A stretch of 43,767 nt of DNA from Psychrobacter sp. Pi2-52 (GCF_904846705.1 NZ_CAJHBS010000025.1:1-43767), one strand, 5' to 3'. Positions 26,354-36,279 are shown, numbered from the stretch's first letter. The notes: generated by a model from the letters alone, not told the origin. Numbers and translations are program-made.

Positions 26354-27118
26354 ATGACAACCATACTTTTAGCACGTCATGGCCAAGCGTCTTTTGGACA
26401 AGAAAACTATGATCAACTCTCAGAACTAGGCACTGTTCAGGCACAAATGTTAGGTCAGCACTATGCAGCTACGCAGCGCCGTATTGATGCCATATTTACT
26501 GGTAGGTTGGTTCGACAGCAAGACTCAGCACGTCATTTTTGGGAGCGTTACCAATCATCTGTACATGTTAATAATAGCAATGGCACAGCTGTTGCGCCCG
26601 CAATCAACTTTGATCAGCCAGATAGTTATATTCTGCCGCAATTTGATGAATTTAATCATAAAGACGTGTTCGTGAAGTCAGCAGAGGCATCTGGCAATCG
26701 ATCTGACATCTCAGCTGAAATCGCCAAAGCAGAATCGCCAGCGACACGACTGGCTGAGCTATTTGATCAAGCGATGCAGCGCTGGCATGCTGGTGATAAT
26801 GATCAAGACTATCTTGAAAGTTGGCCACAGTTTAATAATCGTGCACAGCAGGCCCTTGAACAAGTACGTACGAAAGTAGCAAGCATGAGCTTAGATCAGG
26901 ACAGCACCGTACTCGTATTCACTTCAGGCGGCGTCATCGCTGCAATCACTGCACAGTTATTGCGACAAGGCAGTCAGACCGCTTATCAGCTGAATAAAAG
27001 CTTGGTTAATACGGGTGTGACCTCTATTACTTTAAAAAATCAAAGTTCTCGCTTATTGTCTTTAAATGAATACAGTCATTTATTCTCTGATGGTAAACCG
27101 TTTGTGACATGGCGATAA
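26354..27118 (+). CDS. Histidine-phosphatase-superfamily protein with an altered active site
   Basis: LLARHGQASFG (R8, H9, G10) is the phosphoglycerate-mutase-like signature and R51 fits the second arginine. At the place of the second catalytic His, where the family has SHGG, this protein reads VFTSGGVIAA with Ser191. It may still hydrolyse phosphate esters with changed mechanism or act as a binding protein. Residues 65-130 form a longer, polar insertion. The gene follows the APH kinase by 48 bases, so it could act on the same phosphorylated intermediate. AAGG precedes the ATG. Confidence 0.82.
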   Translation: MTTILLARHGQASFGQENYDQLSELGTVQAQMLGQHYAATQRRIDAIFTGRLVRQQDSARHFWERYQSSVHVNNSNGTAVAPAINFDQPDSYILPQFDEFNHKDVFVKSAEASGNRSDISAEIAKAESPATRLAELFDQAMQRWHAGDNDQDYLESWPQFNNRAQQALEQVRTKVASMSLDQDSTVLVFTSGGVIAAITAQLLRQGSQTAYQLNKSLVNTGVTSITLKNQSSRLLSLNEYSHLFSDGKPFVTWR

Positions 27119-27239
27119 ATTTACATATGACTTGCGAATAATGTAGTGTCATACTTGCTTAAAGTATAAGCACTATCAGCGTTTATACTAAGAAATACTG
27201 ATTTGATTCTGTGCAATATCGATATACAAAGGACGGTAC

Positions 27240-28109
27240 ATGCAAAACAAATTAATAAAATTGGTTGCTAAAAGTGCGCGCCATAGCAAAAACCAGATAG
27301 TAGGCGCGGTTCGACCTGCAAGTTATCTAAAAGACTTGAGTAAGCAGCAAGTAGGCAAAGGTAAAACGGTGCTTATCACAGGTGCCAGTTCAGGTCTGGG
27401 CGAGGGCATGGCCAGACTGTTTGCTAGCCTTGGCTACAACTTGGCTATATGTGCGCGTCGCACTGATCGTTTAGAGCATCTAAAATCAGAGATGATGGAC
27501 AAGTACCTTGATATCCGAGTCGAATACCAAGCACTAGATGTGAGTGATTATGATACGGTTTTTCAAGTATTTGATGCTTTTGCAGATGACTTTGGTAGCA
27601 TTGAGCGAGTAGTGGTCAATGCTGGCATTGGTGATAGTCGCCGCATTGGTAAAGGGCATTTTGAAACCAATCGTCGCACTGCTGATGTCAATTTTGTCGC
27701 CGCACTGGCACAGTGTGAAGCTGCCATGAATATCTTCCGTGCTCAGAACAATGGCCATTTGGTCGTGATATCGAGCATGTCAGCCATGCGCGGATTGCCT
27801 AGGCATCTGACGACCTATGGGGCAAGTAAAGCTGGTTTGGCTCACTTAGCAGAAGGCATTCGTGCTGATATGCTTCTGACCAATTTACCTATTAAAGTTT
27901 CTACGATTTACCCAGGTTATATTCGCACCGAAATCAACGAAGGCTCTAAGCCATTACCGTTCGAAGTCGATACAGATACGGGTACTAAAGCAATTGTCGC
28001 AGCTATCGAAGCGGGTGTGGATGAAGCCTGTGTGCCGAGCCTGCCTTGGTCTATGGTCAGCCATGCGATGAAGCACTTGCCATTACAAGTAATGAATAAA
28101 CTAAGTTAA
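27240..28109 (+). CDS. Short-chain dehydrogenase/reductase
   Basis: A classical SDR: TGASSGLG (48-55) for NAD(P), VVNAGIG, ISSMSAMRG with the catalytic Ser, and YGASK (Y193, K197), all intact. An N-terminal extension of about 40 residues precedes the Rossmann fold. R73-R74 after the second strand favour NADP(H). In this group of genes the substrate may be a hydroxyacyl- or ketoacyl-type intermediate, but the sequence does not show it. AAAGGACGG lies just before the ATG. Confidence 0.88.
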   Translation: MQNKLIKLVAKSARHSKNQIVGAVRPASYLKDLSKQQVGKGKTVLITGASSGLGEGMARLFASLGYNLAICARRTDRLEHLKSEMMDKYLDIRVEYQALDVSDYDTVFQVFDAFADDFGSIERVVVNAGIGDSRRIGKGHFETNRRTADVNFVAALAQCEAAMNIFRAQNNGHLVVISSMSAMRGLPRHLTTYGASKAGLAHLAEGIRADMLLTNLPIKVSTIYPGYIRTEINEGSKPLPFEVDTDTGTKAIVAAIEAGVDEACVPSLPWSMVSHAMKHLPLQVMNKLS

Positions 28110-28137
28110 TAAAATTGGTTTCCTAAGGTAGAAAAGG

Positions 28138-28167
28138 AGAAGCCTACTACAATAATAGTAGGCTTCT
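28138..28167. terminator. Bidirectional terminator between the SDR and fadD
   Basis: AGAAGCCTACTA pairs with TAGTAGGCTTCT over a 6-nt loop, with A-rich and T-rich flanks. It serves the convergent SDR (plus) and first fadD (minus). Confidence 0.8.
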
Positions 28168-28197
28168 TCTATTTGCTCTGAAATAGCAGAGCAAGTA

Positions 28198-29898
28198 TTA
28201 CAACGTTTGAGGATTATTTGACATATGCTGTTCACGCAGCTTTTGACGTAGTACTTTACCAACATTACTCTTTGGTAGTTCACTGACAAACTCAATATGA
28301 CGTGGACATTTATAACCAGTCAAATTTTCAAGTGCGAATTCTTTGATGACTTCTTTAGTGACGTTATTATCGGCAGGTACGATATAAATTTTAACCGCTT
28401 CACCTTGATTTTCATCAGGAATACCAATTACGGCACAATCGACAATACCATCACAATCAAGCATGACAGATTCGATCTCATTCGGAAATACATTGAAGCC
28501 TGAAACTAAGATCATGTCTTTCTTGCGATCTAGTAGAGTAAAGTAGCCTTTCTCATCCATGCTAACGATATCGCCAGTGCGGAAGTAGCCATCACGAGTA
28601 AAGTCATTGCTATTGTCTTTATTAAAGTATCCTGACATTACGTTTGGACCTTTGATACACATCTCGCCTGCTTGATGCATGCCAACACGCTCACCGTTTT
28701 CGTCAATCACGATAATATCGACACTCGGTACAGGTATACCAATAGTACCGTTGAACTTGCGGTCAGTGATAACGTTGGCAGTACCACCAGCCACGCCTTC
28801 AGTCATACCCCAACCTTCAACCATAGGGCAGCCAGTCACTTCTAACCAACGTGCTGCGGTTTGCTCAGTTGCCGCCATACCACCTGCTTGCGTAATACGT
28901 AGCGAGCTAAAGTCCAAATCTTTAAAGTTTGGTTGGTCAAGTAACCCTTTAAATAGAGTGTTGACTGCAGGGAAGATGTGGAACGGTTGTTTTGATAAGG
29001 TTTTGACAAACCCTGGCATATCGCGCGGATTAGGCACTAGGATAAAGGTATAACCTGAACGCATACCGAGCAAACTCAGCATAAAGGCAAAAATATGATA
29101 CAGCGGTAAGGCCATAACCATATTGATGTATACCTCGTTGATACCTGAGGTCACAGGGCGATACCATGCCTCTGATTGCATAGCAGCAGCAACGACATTA
29201 CGTTGTGTTAGGACAGCACCTTTAGATAAACCAGTCGTACCACCTGTATACTGCAAAATTGCTTTTTGTTGTAGGGTGGTTTTTGGTGCTTGAATCGGTA
29301 GGTTTTTTCCCTTTTTCAATACTTCAGGGAATTTAGTGACATTGTACTTAGGATCATTTAGATTGTATTTTGGAACCAAGCGTTTGACCTGACGAATGAC
29401 CGTATTGACCAAAATACCTTTTAGACCCATCATATCGCCCATTTTCGATAGCACGATACGTTTGATATTGGTCTCTTCAATGACTTGCTCTAAAGCCTGG
29501 GCAAAGTTATCCACAACAAAAATAACCTGAGCGCCCGAGTCGTTCAATTGATGACGTAGCTCACGGCCTGTATATAGCGGATTGATAGGTGTACAAACGT
29601 AACCTGCACGCAGAATACCAATCATAGTCGGTAGGTATTGTGGAACGTTCGGCATCATGAGGGCCACTACGCTACCTTTAGGTAAACCTTGAGCCTGTAA
29701 CCATGCTGCGACTGCCAGTGAAGCGTTATCAACATCACCATAAGTATGCGTAACACCCATACAGATAGTCATCGGATGCATACGAAAGCGGTTAAAACAC
29801 TCTTCATATAACTCTATGAGGCTTTCATACTGATCAGGATTAATCGTCTTGGGTACATTTTCTGGGTATTGAGCAAGCCAAGGTTTATCTACAGTCAT
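28198..29898 (-). CDS. fadD: Long-chain fatty acid--CoA ligase (FadD), copy 1
   Basis: An ATP-dependent acyl-CoA synthetase of 566 residues. It has the AMP-binding P-loop YTGGTTGLSKG (217-227), GWGMTEG, YFRTGDIV, and the C-terminal LDRKKDMILVSGFNVFPNEIE with the adenylation hinge, then GKVLRQKLR containing the catalytic Lys. It activates fatty acids at the inner membrane for beta-oxidation. AGGA stands 8 bases before the ATG, the same leader as in the second copy. Copy 2 at 30541-32238 is in the same direction and very similar across its length. Confidence 0.95.
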   Translation of the reverse strand: MTVDKPWLAQYPENVPKTINPDQYESLIELYEECFNRFRMHPMTICMGVTHTYGDVDNASLAVAAWLQAQGLPKGSVVALMMPNVPQYLPTMIGILRAGYVCTPINPLYTGRELRHQLNDSGAQVIFVVDNFAQALEQVIEETNIKRIVLSKMGDMMGLKGILVNTVIRQVKRLVPKYNLNDPKYNVTKFPEVLKKGKNLPIQAPKTTLQQKAILQYTGGTTGLSKGAVLTQRNVVAAAMQSEAWYRPVTSGINEVYINMVMALPLYHIFAFMLSLLGMRSGYTFILVPNPRDMPGFVKTLSKQPFHIFPAVNTLFKGLLDQPNFKDLDFSSLRITQAGGMAATEQTAARWLEVTGCPMVEGWGMTEGVAGGTANVITDRKFNGTIGIPVPSVDIIVIDENGERVGMHQAGEMCIKGPNVMSGYFNKDNSNDFTRDGYFRTGDIVSMDEKGYFTLLDRKKDMILVSGFNVFPNEIESVMLDCDGIVDCAVIGIPDENQGEAVKIYIVPADNNVTKEVIKEFALENLTGYKCPRHIEFVSELPKSNVGKVLRQKLREQHMSNNPQTL

Positions 29899-30457
29899 GA
29901 TTAGCGTCCTTAAATATTAAAATAAATTAAGGCTCTATAAAAAAGTAGTCACATCCATGTCAACAATTTAAATCGCTGTTCCGTTAGCAAGAAATTGTCG
30001 AGTGCTATCCTATATGTTCACATACTGCTAAAATACGGGGCCCTTATAAAGTTTGATTTAATCACAGAGCATAAATAGCTCATCAGATTAAAAAACCAAT
30101 TAATGTTTTGGTAATGGAAATAGCTACTAGTAATGCTGCTAATCAATCGATATGAATCATAATTATATAAGATCAAAATAACAGAAAGTATAGTGACACA
30201 TTTTGGCAATACATTAACATAACTACAACCGTGCCTGTTATTCTTATACAAGAACTTGATAGTTTACAGTTAAATTTGATAAATGAAATAATATATGTTG
30301 AATAATCAGAGAATACCTAGACAAATAATTTACTTTCTTAACAAGTAATTAACATGAAATTTATTCAAAAAATGTCATATAGTTGAACGTAGAGGTAGAT
30401 TCGTAGTAATGGTAATAGAGAAATTTTATAATTGAATGACAGAAGATGAATATATAA
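29899..30457. other. AT-rich region between the two fadD genes
   Basis: The stretch carries the promoter of fadD copy 1 near its left end. The rest is AT-rich with no family-like coding signal; short open frames here look random. Confidence 0.5.
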
Positions 30458-30492
30458 AAAGGGCATCTTACAATTACTGTAAGATGCCCTTT
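30458..30492. terminator. Terminator of fadD copy 2
   Basis: AAAGGGCATCTTACA pairs perfectly with TGTAAGATGCCCTTT over a 5-nt loop. On the minus strand it is followed by a T-run, 49 bases after the fadD stop. Confidence 0.85.
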
Positions 30493-30540
30493 AATAAAAA
30501 TAAATTCATGTCTTTAGAGTTTTTTAAAAATTGCCTCTAT

Positions 30541-32238
30541 TTATATTTGAGGGTAGTCTGCATTGTGTTTTTCACGCAATTTTTGACGCAGTACTTTACC
30601 GACATTACTCTTTGGTAGGTCACTCACAAACTCGATGTGACGTGGACACTTATAACCCGTTAGATTGTCTAGCGCAAAATCTGTAATGACTTCTTTGGTA
30701 ACATTATTGTCTTCAGGTACTACATATATTTTGACCGCTTCACCTTGATGACTATCAGGAATACCAATGACCGCACAGTCAAGAATGCCGTCACAGTCAA
30801 GCATCACAGATTCGATTTCGTTCGGAAATACATTGAAGCCTGAAACTAAAATCATGTCTTTTTTGCGATCTAGCAGTTTAATATAACCTTTGTCATCCAT
30901 GCTGACGATATCACCAGTGCGGAAATAACCATCACTAGTAAAATCAGCACTACTGTCTCTATTTAGATATCCAGAGGTTACGTTAGGGCCTTTAATACAT
31001 AGCTCGCCCCCTTCGTTTAAACCTACATGCTTGCCGTCTTCATCGATAATAATGACATCGACACCAGGGGCTGGTACACCGATAGTACCGTTAAACTCAC
31101 GATTGGTAATAACGTTGGCGGTGCCGACTGCAACGCCTTCTGTCATACCCCAACCTTCGATCATCGCGCAGCCCGTCACTTCTAACCAGCGATTCGCAGT
31201 TTGCTCAGTAGCCGCCATACCACCAGCTTGTGAGATACGTAAAGAGCTAAAGTCCAAATCTTTAAAATTAGGATTATCGAGCAGCCCCTTAAAGAGGGTA
31301 TTAACCGCAGGGAAAATATGGAATGGTTGTTTTGATAAAGTTTTAACAAATCCAGGAATATCACGTGGATTAGGTACTAGTATAAAAGTATAGCCTGAGC
31401 GCATACCAAGTAAACTCAGCATGAATGCAAAGATATGATACAACGGCAGTGCCATCACCATATTGATATACACTTCGTTAATTTCTGATGTGATAGGGCG
31501 AGTCCATGCTTCTGATTGCATCGCTGCTGCTACGATATTACGCTGTGACAAAATAGCGCCTTTCGAAAGTCCTGTGGTACCACCTGTGTATTGTAAAAAT
31601 GCTTTTTGATCCAAAGACATTTTTGGTTGCTGAAAAGGTAGGTTTTTGCCTTTTTTCAATACTTCAGGAAGCTTAGTGACATGGTATTTAGGGTCGTTAA
31701 GGTTGTATTTGGGTACTAAGCGTTTGACCTGACGAATAATCGTATTGACCAAAATACCTTTCAAACCCATCATATCGCCCATTTTCGATAGGATGACACG
31801 TTTGATAGCCGTTTCTTCAATAACTTGCTCAAGTGCTTGGGCAAAGTTATCGACCACAAAAATTGCTTGGGCACCAGAATCGTTCAGCTGATGGCGTAAT
31901 TCTCGGCCAGTATATAGTGGGTTGACAGGGGTGCACACATAGCCTGCACGCAGTATCCCAATCATGGTGGGCAGATACTGTGGAACGTTTGGCATCATGA
32001 GAGCGACGACACTACCTTTTGGCAAGCCTTGGTTCTGTAGCCAAGCAGCGACTGCCATTGAAGCGTTATCAATATCACCATAGGTATGAGTCACTCCCAT
32101 ACAGATGCTCATTGGGTGCCCACGGAAGCGATCGAAGCATTCTTCGTACAGCTCCATAATGCTGCTATATCTATCGGGATTAATGGTTTTTGGCACACCG
32201 GCTGGATATTGAGAAAGCCAAGGTTTGTTCGATATCAT
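30541..32238 (-). CDS. fadD: Long-chain fatty acid--CoA ligase (FadD), copy 2
   Basis: The same domain layout as copy 1: YTGGTTGLSKG, GWGMTEG, YFRTGDIV, LDRKKDMILVSGFN and GKVLRQKLRE. The start at 32238 (MISNKPWLSQYP) aligns with copy 1 and has AAGGA 8 bases upstream; the frame is open further upstream but those residues have no counterpart. Visible differences include NRDSSADFTSDG for NKDNSNDFTRDG and EGGELCIKGPNV for QAGEMCIKGPNV. The paralogues probably differ in chain-length preference or regulation. Transcribed on its own, with a terminator. Confidence 0.95.
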   Translation of the reverse strand: MISNKPWLSQYPAGVPKTINPDRYSSIMELYEECFDRFRGHPMSICMGVTHTYGDIDNASMAVAAWLQNQGLPKGSVVALMMPNVPQYLPTMIGILRAGYVCTPVNPLYTGRELRHQLNDSGAQAIFVVDNFAQALEQVIEETAIKRVILSKMGDMMGLKGILVNTIIRQVKRLVPKYNLNDPKYHVTKLPEVLKKGKNLPFQQPKMSLDQKAFLQYTGGTTGLSKGAILSQRNIVAAAMQSEAWTRPITSEINEVYINMVMALPLYHIFAFMLSLLGMRSGYTFILVPNPRDIPGFVKTLSKQPFHIFPAVNTLFKGLLDNPNFKDLDFSSLRISQAGGMAATEQTANRWLEVTGCAMIEGWGMTEGVAVGTANVITNREFNGTIGVPAPGVDVIIIDEDGKHVGLNEGGELCIKGPNVTSGYLNRDSSADFTSDGYFRTGDIVSMDDKGYIKLLDRKKDMILVSGFNVFPNEIESVMLDCDGILDCAVIGIPDSHQGEAVKIYVVPEDNNVTKEVITDFALDNLTGYKCPRHIEFVSDLPKSNVGKVLRQKLREKHNADYPQI

Positions 32239-32699
32239 AGTTAGCATCCTTGCGATTTGATATAGGCTAAAGTATTTTGAAAAGGTAGTTATCAATCTAT
32301 CAATGGTACAAACCACTACTTATTTAAGTGGTATCTACCGTAATCAATAGCATCCCTGTCTCTTGATTAATAGCTAGTTTTTTTGCTGCTGTCACAGCAT
32401 TTTATTCAATGAGTATTTATATAAAGCATTAAATAGAACAAATAAATAAAAAGTTCAGTAATAAAAATAATGCTCGTTCTAAAACTATTTATCTGCTGCT
32501 CACAAATAAAGTATCAAAAAAACGATACATTTGAGCAATACATTAGCATGAATTTAGTCTAAAACAATAACAGTAAGCGATACTGATCAGTACATATATT
32601 AACTTATAAGAATATAGTAACTTTGCTGGCTGACAAAAGAAGGATTAGATAATTAATATTGGTGAGCTGACAAAAAACACAGGAATGTAGATGCTAAGA
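32239..32699. promoter_or_regulatory. Upstream region of fadD copy 2 and 3' side of fetB
   Basis: The region contains the fadD copy 2 promoter and the 3' flank of the fetB-like gene. It is AT-rich. I see no clear FadR-like or PsrA-like site, RNA gene or repeat. Confidence 0.4.
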
Positions 32700-33476
32700 T
32701 TATTGCGGTAAAATGAATTGATCTTTTTTATTAAAGAAACGTCGATAAATGAGTAATGCACTGATGGTGCAGCCAAGCGTGCTGCTGACACATATCAGGA
32801 ACATAGTGACTATTTGATAGCGTACGGCTTGAGTGGGATCTGCGCCCGCTAGGATTTGACCCGTCATCATGCCTGGTAAGCTAACAATACCGACGACTAG
32901 CATAGAGTTTAAAGTTGGAGTCATGCCATTAGTGATAGCTGCCTTTATCTGCTCATGGACGGCTTCGAATGGCTTAGCAGATAGACTGAGCATCATCTCG
33001 ATACGCCCTGATTGCTCATGAAAGGATTCAATCAATTGATTGCTCGTCAACGAAATGGCAGTCAGAGAGTTACCTAATATCAGACCCAATATAGGAATAA
33101 TAAATTGCGGTGTATACCAAGGCTCAACATTCAAAATCGCTATAATCGCAATCGTCGTTACTAATATTGCTGAAATGCCGACTGCCAATAACGTATCTGT
33201 TAATAACCCTTTATAGCTGCGTTTGACACGATTTTTGGCGGCGCTTCCTGCAATTAGAGTCATTACCGTTAAAATAAGTAGCACTTCATACCATTGTTCA
33301 CGTGCAAAAATCCACGCCAGTATCAGCCCAATAAAGCTCAGCTGTATGATCGTACGAAGTGCCGCTATTAAAAGGGTCTTGCTTAGCTTTAAACGTAAGC
33401 GCCAAGAGATGAGCAATACGATAATAATTAAACTGCTGGCAAGAGCGATATCACCATAAGTGAGAAAAATTTGCAT
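32700..33476 (-). CDS. fetB: FetB/YbbM-type ABC transporter permease
   Basis: UPF0014-family membrane protein of 258 residues with about seven hydrophobic segments. LGLILGNSLTAISLTSNQL and VGIVSLPGMMTGQILAGADPTQAVRYQI are the conserved FetB stretches. With FetA it forms an ABC exporter; the E. coli pair has been linked to iron export and oxidative-stress tolerance. It lies 147 bases after the ATPase gene in the same direction. The transported substrate is not evident from sequence. Confidence 0.9.
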   Translation of the reverse strand: MQIFLTYGDIALASSLIIIVLLISWRLRLKLSKTLLIAALRTIIQLSFIGLILAWIFAREQWYEVLLILTVMTLIAGSAAKNRVKRSYKGLLTDTLLAVGISAILVTTIAIIAILNVEPWYTPQFIIPILGLILGNSLTAISLTSNQLIESFHEQSGRIEMMLSLSAKPFEAVHEQIKAAITNGMTPTLNSMLVVGIVSLPGMMTGQILAGADPTQAVRYQIVTMFLICVSSTLGCTISALLIYRRFFNKKDQFILPQ

Positions 33477-33623
33477 ATCATTCGTACCACTCGTATGAGC
33501 TTATTTAGGAAGTGATTATGGTAATAGTACATGGTGAGGGTTGAAGTTATTAACGTGCTAAATTGTCCGAGCAGCTATATGAAGACTTACTCATTTGATT
33601 AAATATTGCCAATCAAGAAGATG

Positions 33624-34484
33624 TCAAGAGTCTGCGGTAAGTACACCTGCTTGCATATGCCAATGTCTATTTGCCAAAGGCATAATATCTTTTGTGTCGT
33701 GAGTTACCCATAGGAGTGTGCGCTGTGCATCTGTGTGCAACCAGTTGATAAGTAAATTGACTATCTGTGCTGAAGTGTCCATGTCCAAAGCGGCAGTTGG
33801 TTCATCTAGCAATAGAACTTGTGGACTGAGTTGTAATAGACGCAATGTATTGACCAGTTGGCGCTCGCCACCAGATAAGTGCTTGGCGTCTTGTTGCAAA
33901 AAATCTGCACTTCTATCTAAGTGTTCAAGCTGAGCAACATGCCAGTCTATGTCAAAAGTCTGCGATTGATGAGCATGCAGTTGATAAGGCATTTGTAAGT
34001 TTTCAAGGACACTGCCGTCTAGCAATTGTGGATGCTGAGCGAGTAGGGCAACTTGCTGGCGCCACAGTACAGGTGCAGTTTTGTGAATATCATAGTAATC
34101 ACTACTCAACTTGCCATCATTGCGCAAACGAACAGTACCGCTGCTCATGGGAAGTAACCCTGCCAATATTCGCAACAGTACTGATTTACCGCTACCAGAC
34201 GCTCCTGTCAAAACAGTAACTTGCCCTGACAGTAGCGTACCGCTCGCACCGCTTATTAGCGTTCGATCAGGAGTTGATGGCTCTTTATCCAGTGAAGCGT
34301 CTGCGGTTAGCTTGCTTGCCCATTTTTGATAAATGCTATACGGCATAGAAGGTTTTTTCAGTGCTTCTTTGCTATTTTTAATGCTTTGAGCGTTTATTGT
34401 CCGTTGGCTATGTACCCATAGGTTATCAAATTCAAGCAATACTCTATCCGTATCTATGCTCATAGCAGTTCTACTGCTGATCAT
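33624..34484 (-). CDS. fetA: FetA/YbbL-type ABC transporter ATPase with an extra N-terminal insertion
   Basis: The ABC core is complete: Walker A GASGSGKS (94-101), LLAQHPQLLDGS with the Q-loop, signature LSGGERQ, Walker B VLLLDEPTAALD and the H-loop WVTHD. About 55 residues (26-80, polar, Lys/Ser-rich) separate the first strand LLEFDNLWV from the strand before Walker A, where E. coli FetA has only a short turn. The first ATG overlaps the upstream thioesterase gene by 14 bases; an ATG at 34463 is possible. It partners with the fetB-like permease. Confidence 0.88.
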   Translation of the reverse strand: MISSRTAMSIDTDRVLLEFDNLWVHSQRTINAQSIKNSKEALKKPSMPYSIYQKWASKLTADASLDKEPSTPDRTLISGASGTLLSGQVTVLTGASGSGKSVLLRILAGLLPMSSGTVRLRNDGKLSSDYYDIHKTAPVLWRQQVALLAQHPQLLDGSVLENLQMPYQLHAHQSQTFDIDWHVAQLEHLDRSADFLQQDAKHLSGGERQLVNTLRLLQLSPQVLLLDEPTAALDMDTSAQIVNLLINWLHTDAQRTLLWVTHDTKDIMPLANRHWHMQAGVLTADS

Positions 34485-35058
34485 TCACTTGCTCGTCGAT
34501 AGCTTGTTTGATCGTAACGCGCAGTTTTTTTGGCACACGAATAGGACGCATTCGTGGGGTTGTCGCTGAAGTATCTGGTTTATCGCTGCCTATCTCGTCA
34601 TTACTCATTGGCTCTGGTTTGACGAGGTTTTGTACGCAGGCAATAACGATTTTGGTGCTGCTTAGGAGCTGGCTATCATCTGTTTCGGTAGTACTATGAT
34701 TTGGTAGATTGCGATATATACTTTGGTAAAATATGATGCTGGCAGGTTTTAGCTCCACTTTATCAATACGTACGCTAATTACCTCATCTAATAGAATGGC
34801 TCTTTTGTATTGCAAGTCGGCCTGACTCACGACAAAATGCTGCACTTCACCACTGTCAGTCTGCAAAAAATATCCATTTAAGCCCAGCTCAGTAAACCAG
34901 TCGCGTCGGCAGTTTTCAAAAAACACCAAGTGATTGGCGTGATAGACTATACCGCCAGCATCAGTATGGTTAATATAAACGTTATAATCTTTAGCAAATA
35001 ATGGTTTGGTCTTATCATTCATGGTTGGTGTCGTATTTTTTTGCTTAATTGTTGTCAT
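34471..35058 (-). CDS. YbgC-like acyl-CoA thioesterase (hotdog fold)
   Basis: The 4-hydroxybenzoyl-CoA thioesterase signature is intact: VYINHTDAGGIVYHANHLVFFENCRRDWF with Asp33 as catalytic residue. FVVSQADLQYKRAILLDEV follows. Unlike YbgC (about 134 residues) this protein is 195 long because of a polar C-terminal tail rich in Ser, Thr and Pro from about residue 130. It hydrolyses acyl-CoA thioesters in the cytoplasm. It is the first gene of the minus-strand unit with fetA and fetB; the functional link is unclear. Confidence 0.87.
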   Translation of the reverse strand: MTTIKQKNTTPTMNDKTKPLFAKDYNVYINHTDAGGIVYHANHLVFFENCRRDWFTELGLNGYFLQTDSGEVQHFVVSQADLQYKRAILLDEVISVRIDKVELKPASIIFYQSIYRNLPNHSTTETDDSQLLSSTKIVIACVQNLVKPEPMSNDEIGSDKPDTSATTPRMRPIRVPKKLRVTIKQAIDEQVNDQQ

Positions 35059-35263
35059 AGTGATGCTCGATATTTTTAATAAGTATTGTTGAATAAAAGT
35101 GTTTCAGATAGACCAATAATAGATAGTGCTTATAATAGAGTTACTCTAGCTCAAGATTTCAGGCCATGCAACCGCTAGAACCGCTTACATTTGTTATCAT
35201 AGTCGTTTATATTTCACCCATTTATAGAGCGCTATATTCTAACCAATCAGTATAGGACAGTTT

Positions 35264-36088
35264 ATGACCCGTTTTGTCAGTTTTAACATCAATGGTATCC
35301 GTGCACGTCAGCATCAGCTCGAGGCGGTGCGCGAGGTAATCGATCCTGATGTCATGGGCCTACAAGAAACCAAGGTTCATGATGATCAATTTCCGCTTAG
35401 CGATATCGAAGGGCTAGGCTACCACGTAGAGTACTTTGGACAAAAAGGGCATTACGGCGTCGCACTATTATCCAAAGCTGCACCTGTATTCGTACAAAAA
35501 GGCTTCCCTGGCGAAGATGAAGAAGCCCAAAAACGCTTTATCCATGCACGTTATGAGTTTGAAGGTCGTGAAGTGGATGTGCTCAATGGTTACTTTCCGC
35601 AAGGAGAGAGCCAAGATCACCCGACTAAATTTCCTATGAAGCGCGCTTATTATGCCAATTTGATGGCTTATATTGATACGCTAAAAGCGGAAGGTCGTTC
35701 GATTATCGTCATGGGTGATATGAATATTGCACCAGAAGATATCGATATTGGTATTGGTGAAGTCAATGCCAAACGTTGGTTGAAAAACAGAAAAACCTCA
35801 TTTCTGCCAGAAGAGCGCGAATGGTATTCAGCATTGATGTCGCGTGAGCTGACAGATACTTACCGTCTGCATTATCCAGAGAGCACCGAGTTATACAGCT
35901 GGTTTGATTATCGCAGTCGCGGCTTCAATGATGAGCCTAAGCGCGGTTTACGTATTGATCATATCCTATGCACTTCAGACTTAATCGATAAATGTATCGA
36001 TGCTGGTATCAGTTATGAGCTACGTGCTATGGAAAAACCGTCTGACCATGCACCGATTTGGTCAGCATTTGACCTAAAGAAACCGTAA
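35264..36088 (+). CDS. xthA: Exodeoxyribonuclease III (XthA family AP endonuclease)
   Basis: An EEP-fold DNA repair nuclease that cleaves abasic sites and removes 3' blocks. [21 protein letters not shown] (metal Glu35), [13 protein letters not shown] and the final SDHAPIW are present and 274 residues is typical. AGGA lies 7 bases before the ATG. It is divergent from the thioesterase gene, with about 205 bases between them. Confidence 0.95.
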   Translation: MTRFVSFNINGIRARQHQLEAVREVIDPDVMGLQETKVHDDQFPLSDIEGLGYHVEYFGQKGHYGVALLSKAAPVFVQKGFPGEDEEAQKRFIHARYEFEGREVDVLNGYFPQGESQDHPTKFPMKRAYYANLMAYIDTLKAEGRSIIVMGDMNIAPEDIDIGIGEVNAKRWLKNRKTSFLPEEREWYSALMSRELTDTYRLHYPESTELYSWFDYRSRGFNDEPKRGLRIDHILCTSDLIDKCIDAGISYELRAMEKPSDHAPIWSAFDLKKP

Positions 36089-36279
36089 TACTTATATACC
36101 GTGATACCTACATATAGTCAATTATCATGTCAATTAGATACGATGATTAGCTTGTTCAGTCTGCTGGTCGTAGTATTTTAGCTAGTTCTTCTTGTATTTG
36201 AATAATCTTGAACTGACTATATATTTATCACTTCGTATTCCGTAAATAACGATAAAAATTGAAAAATAAGGATCTTATT

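Noticed and set aside
30018..30251. Minus-strand 77-codon open frame between the fadD genes
   Set aside because: Cys/Tyr/Ser-rich composition typical of random AT-rich DNA, without a ribosome site.
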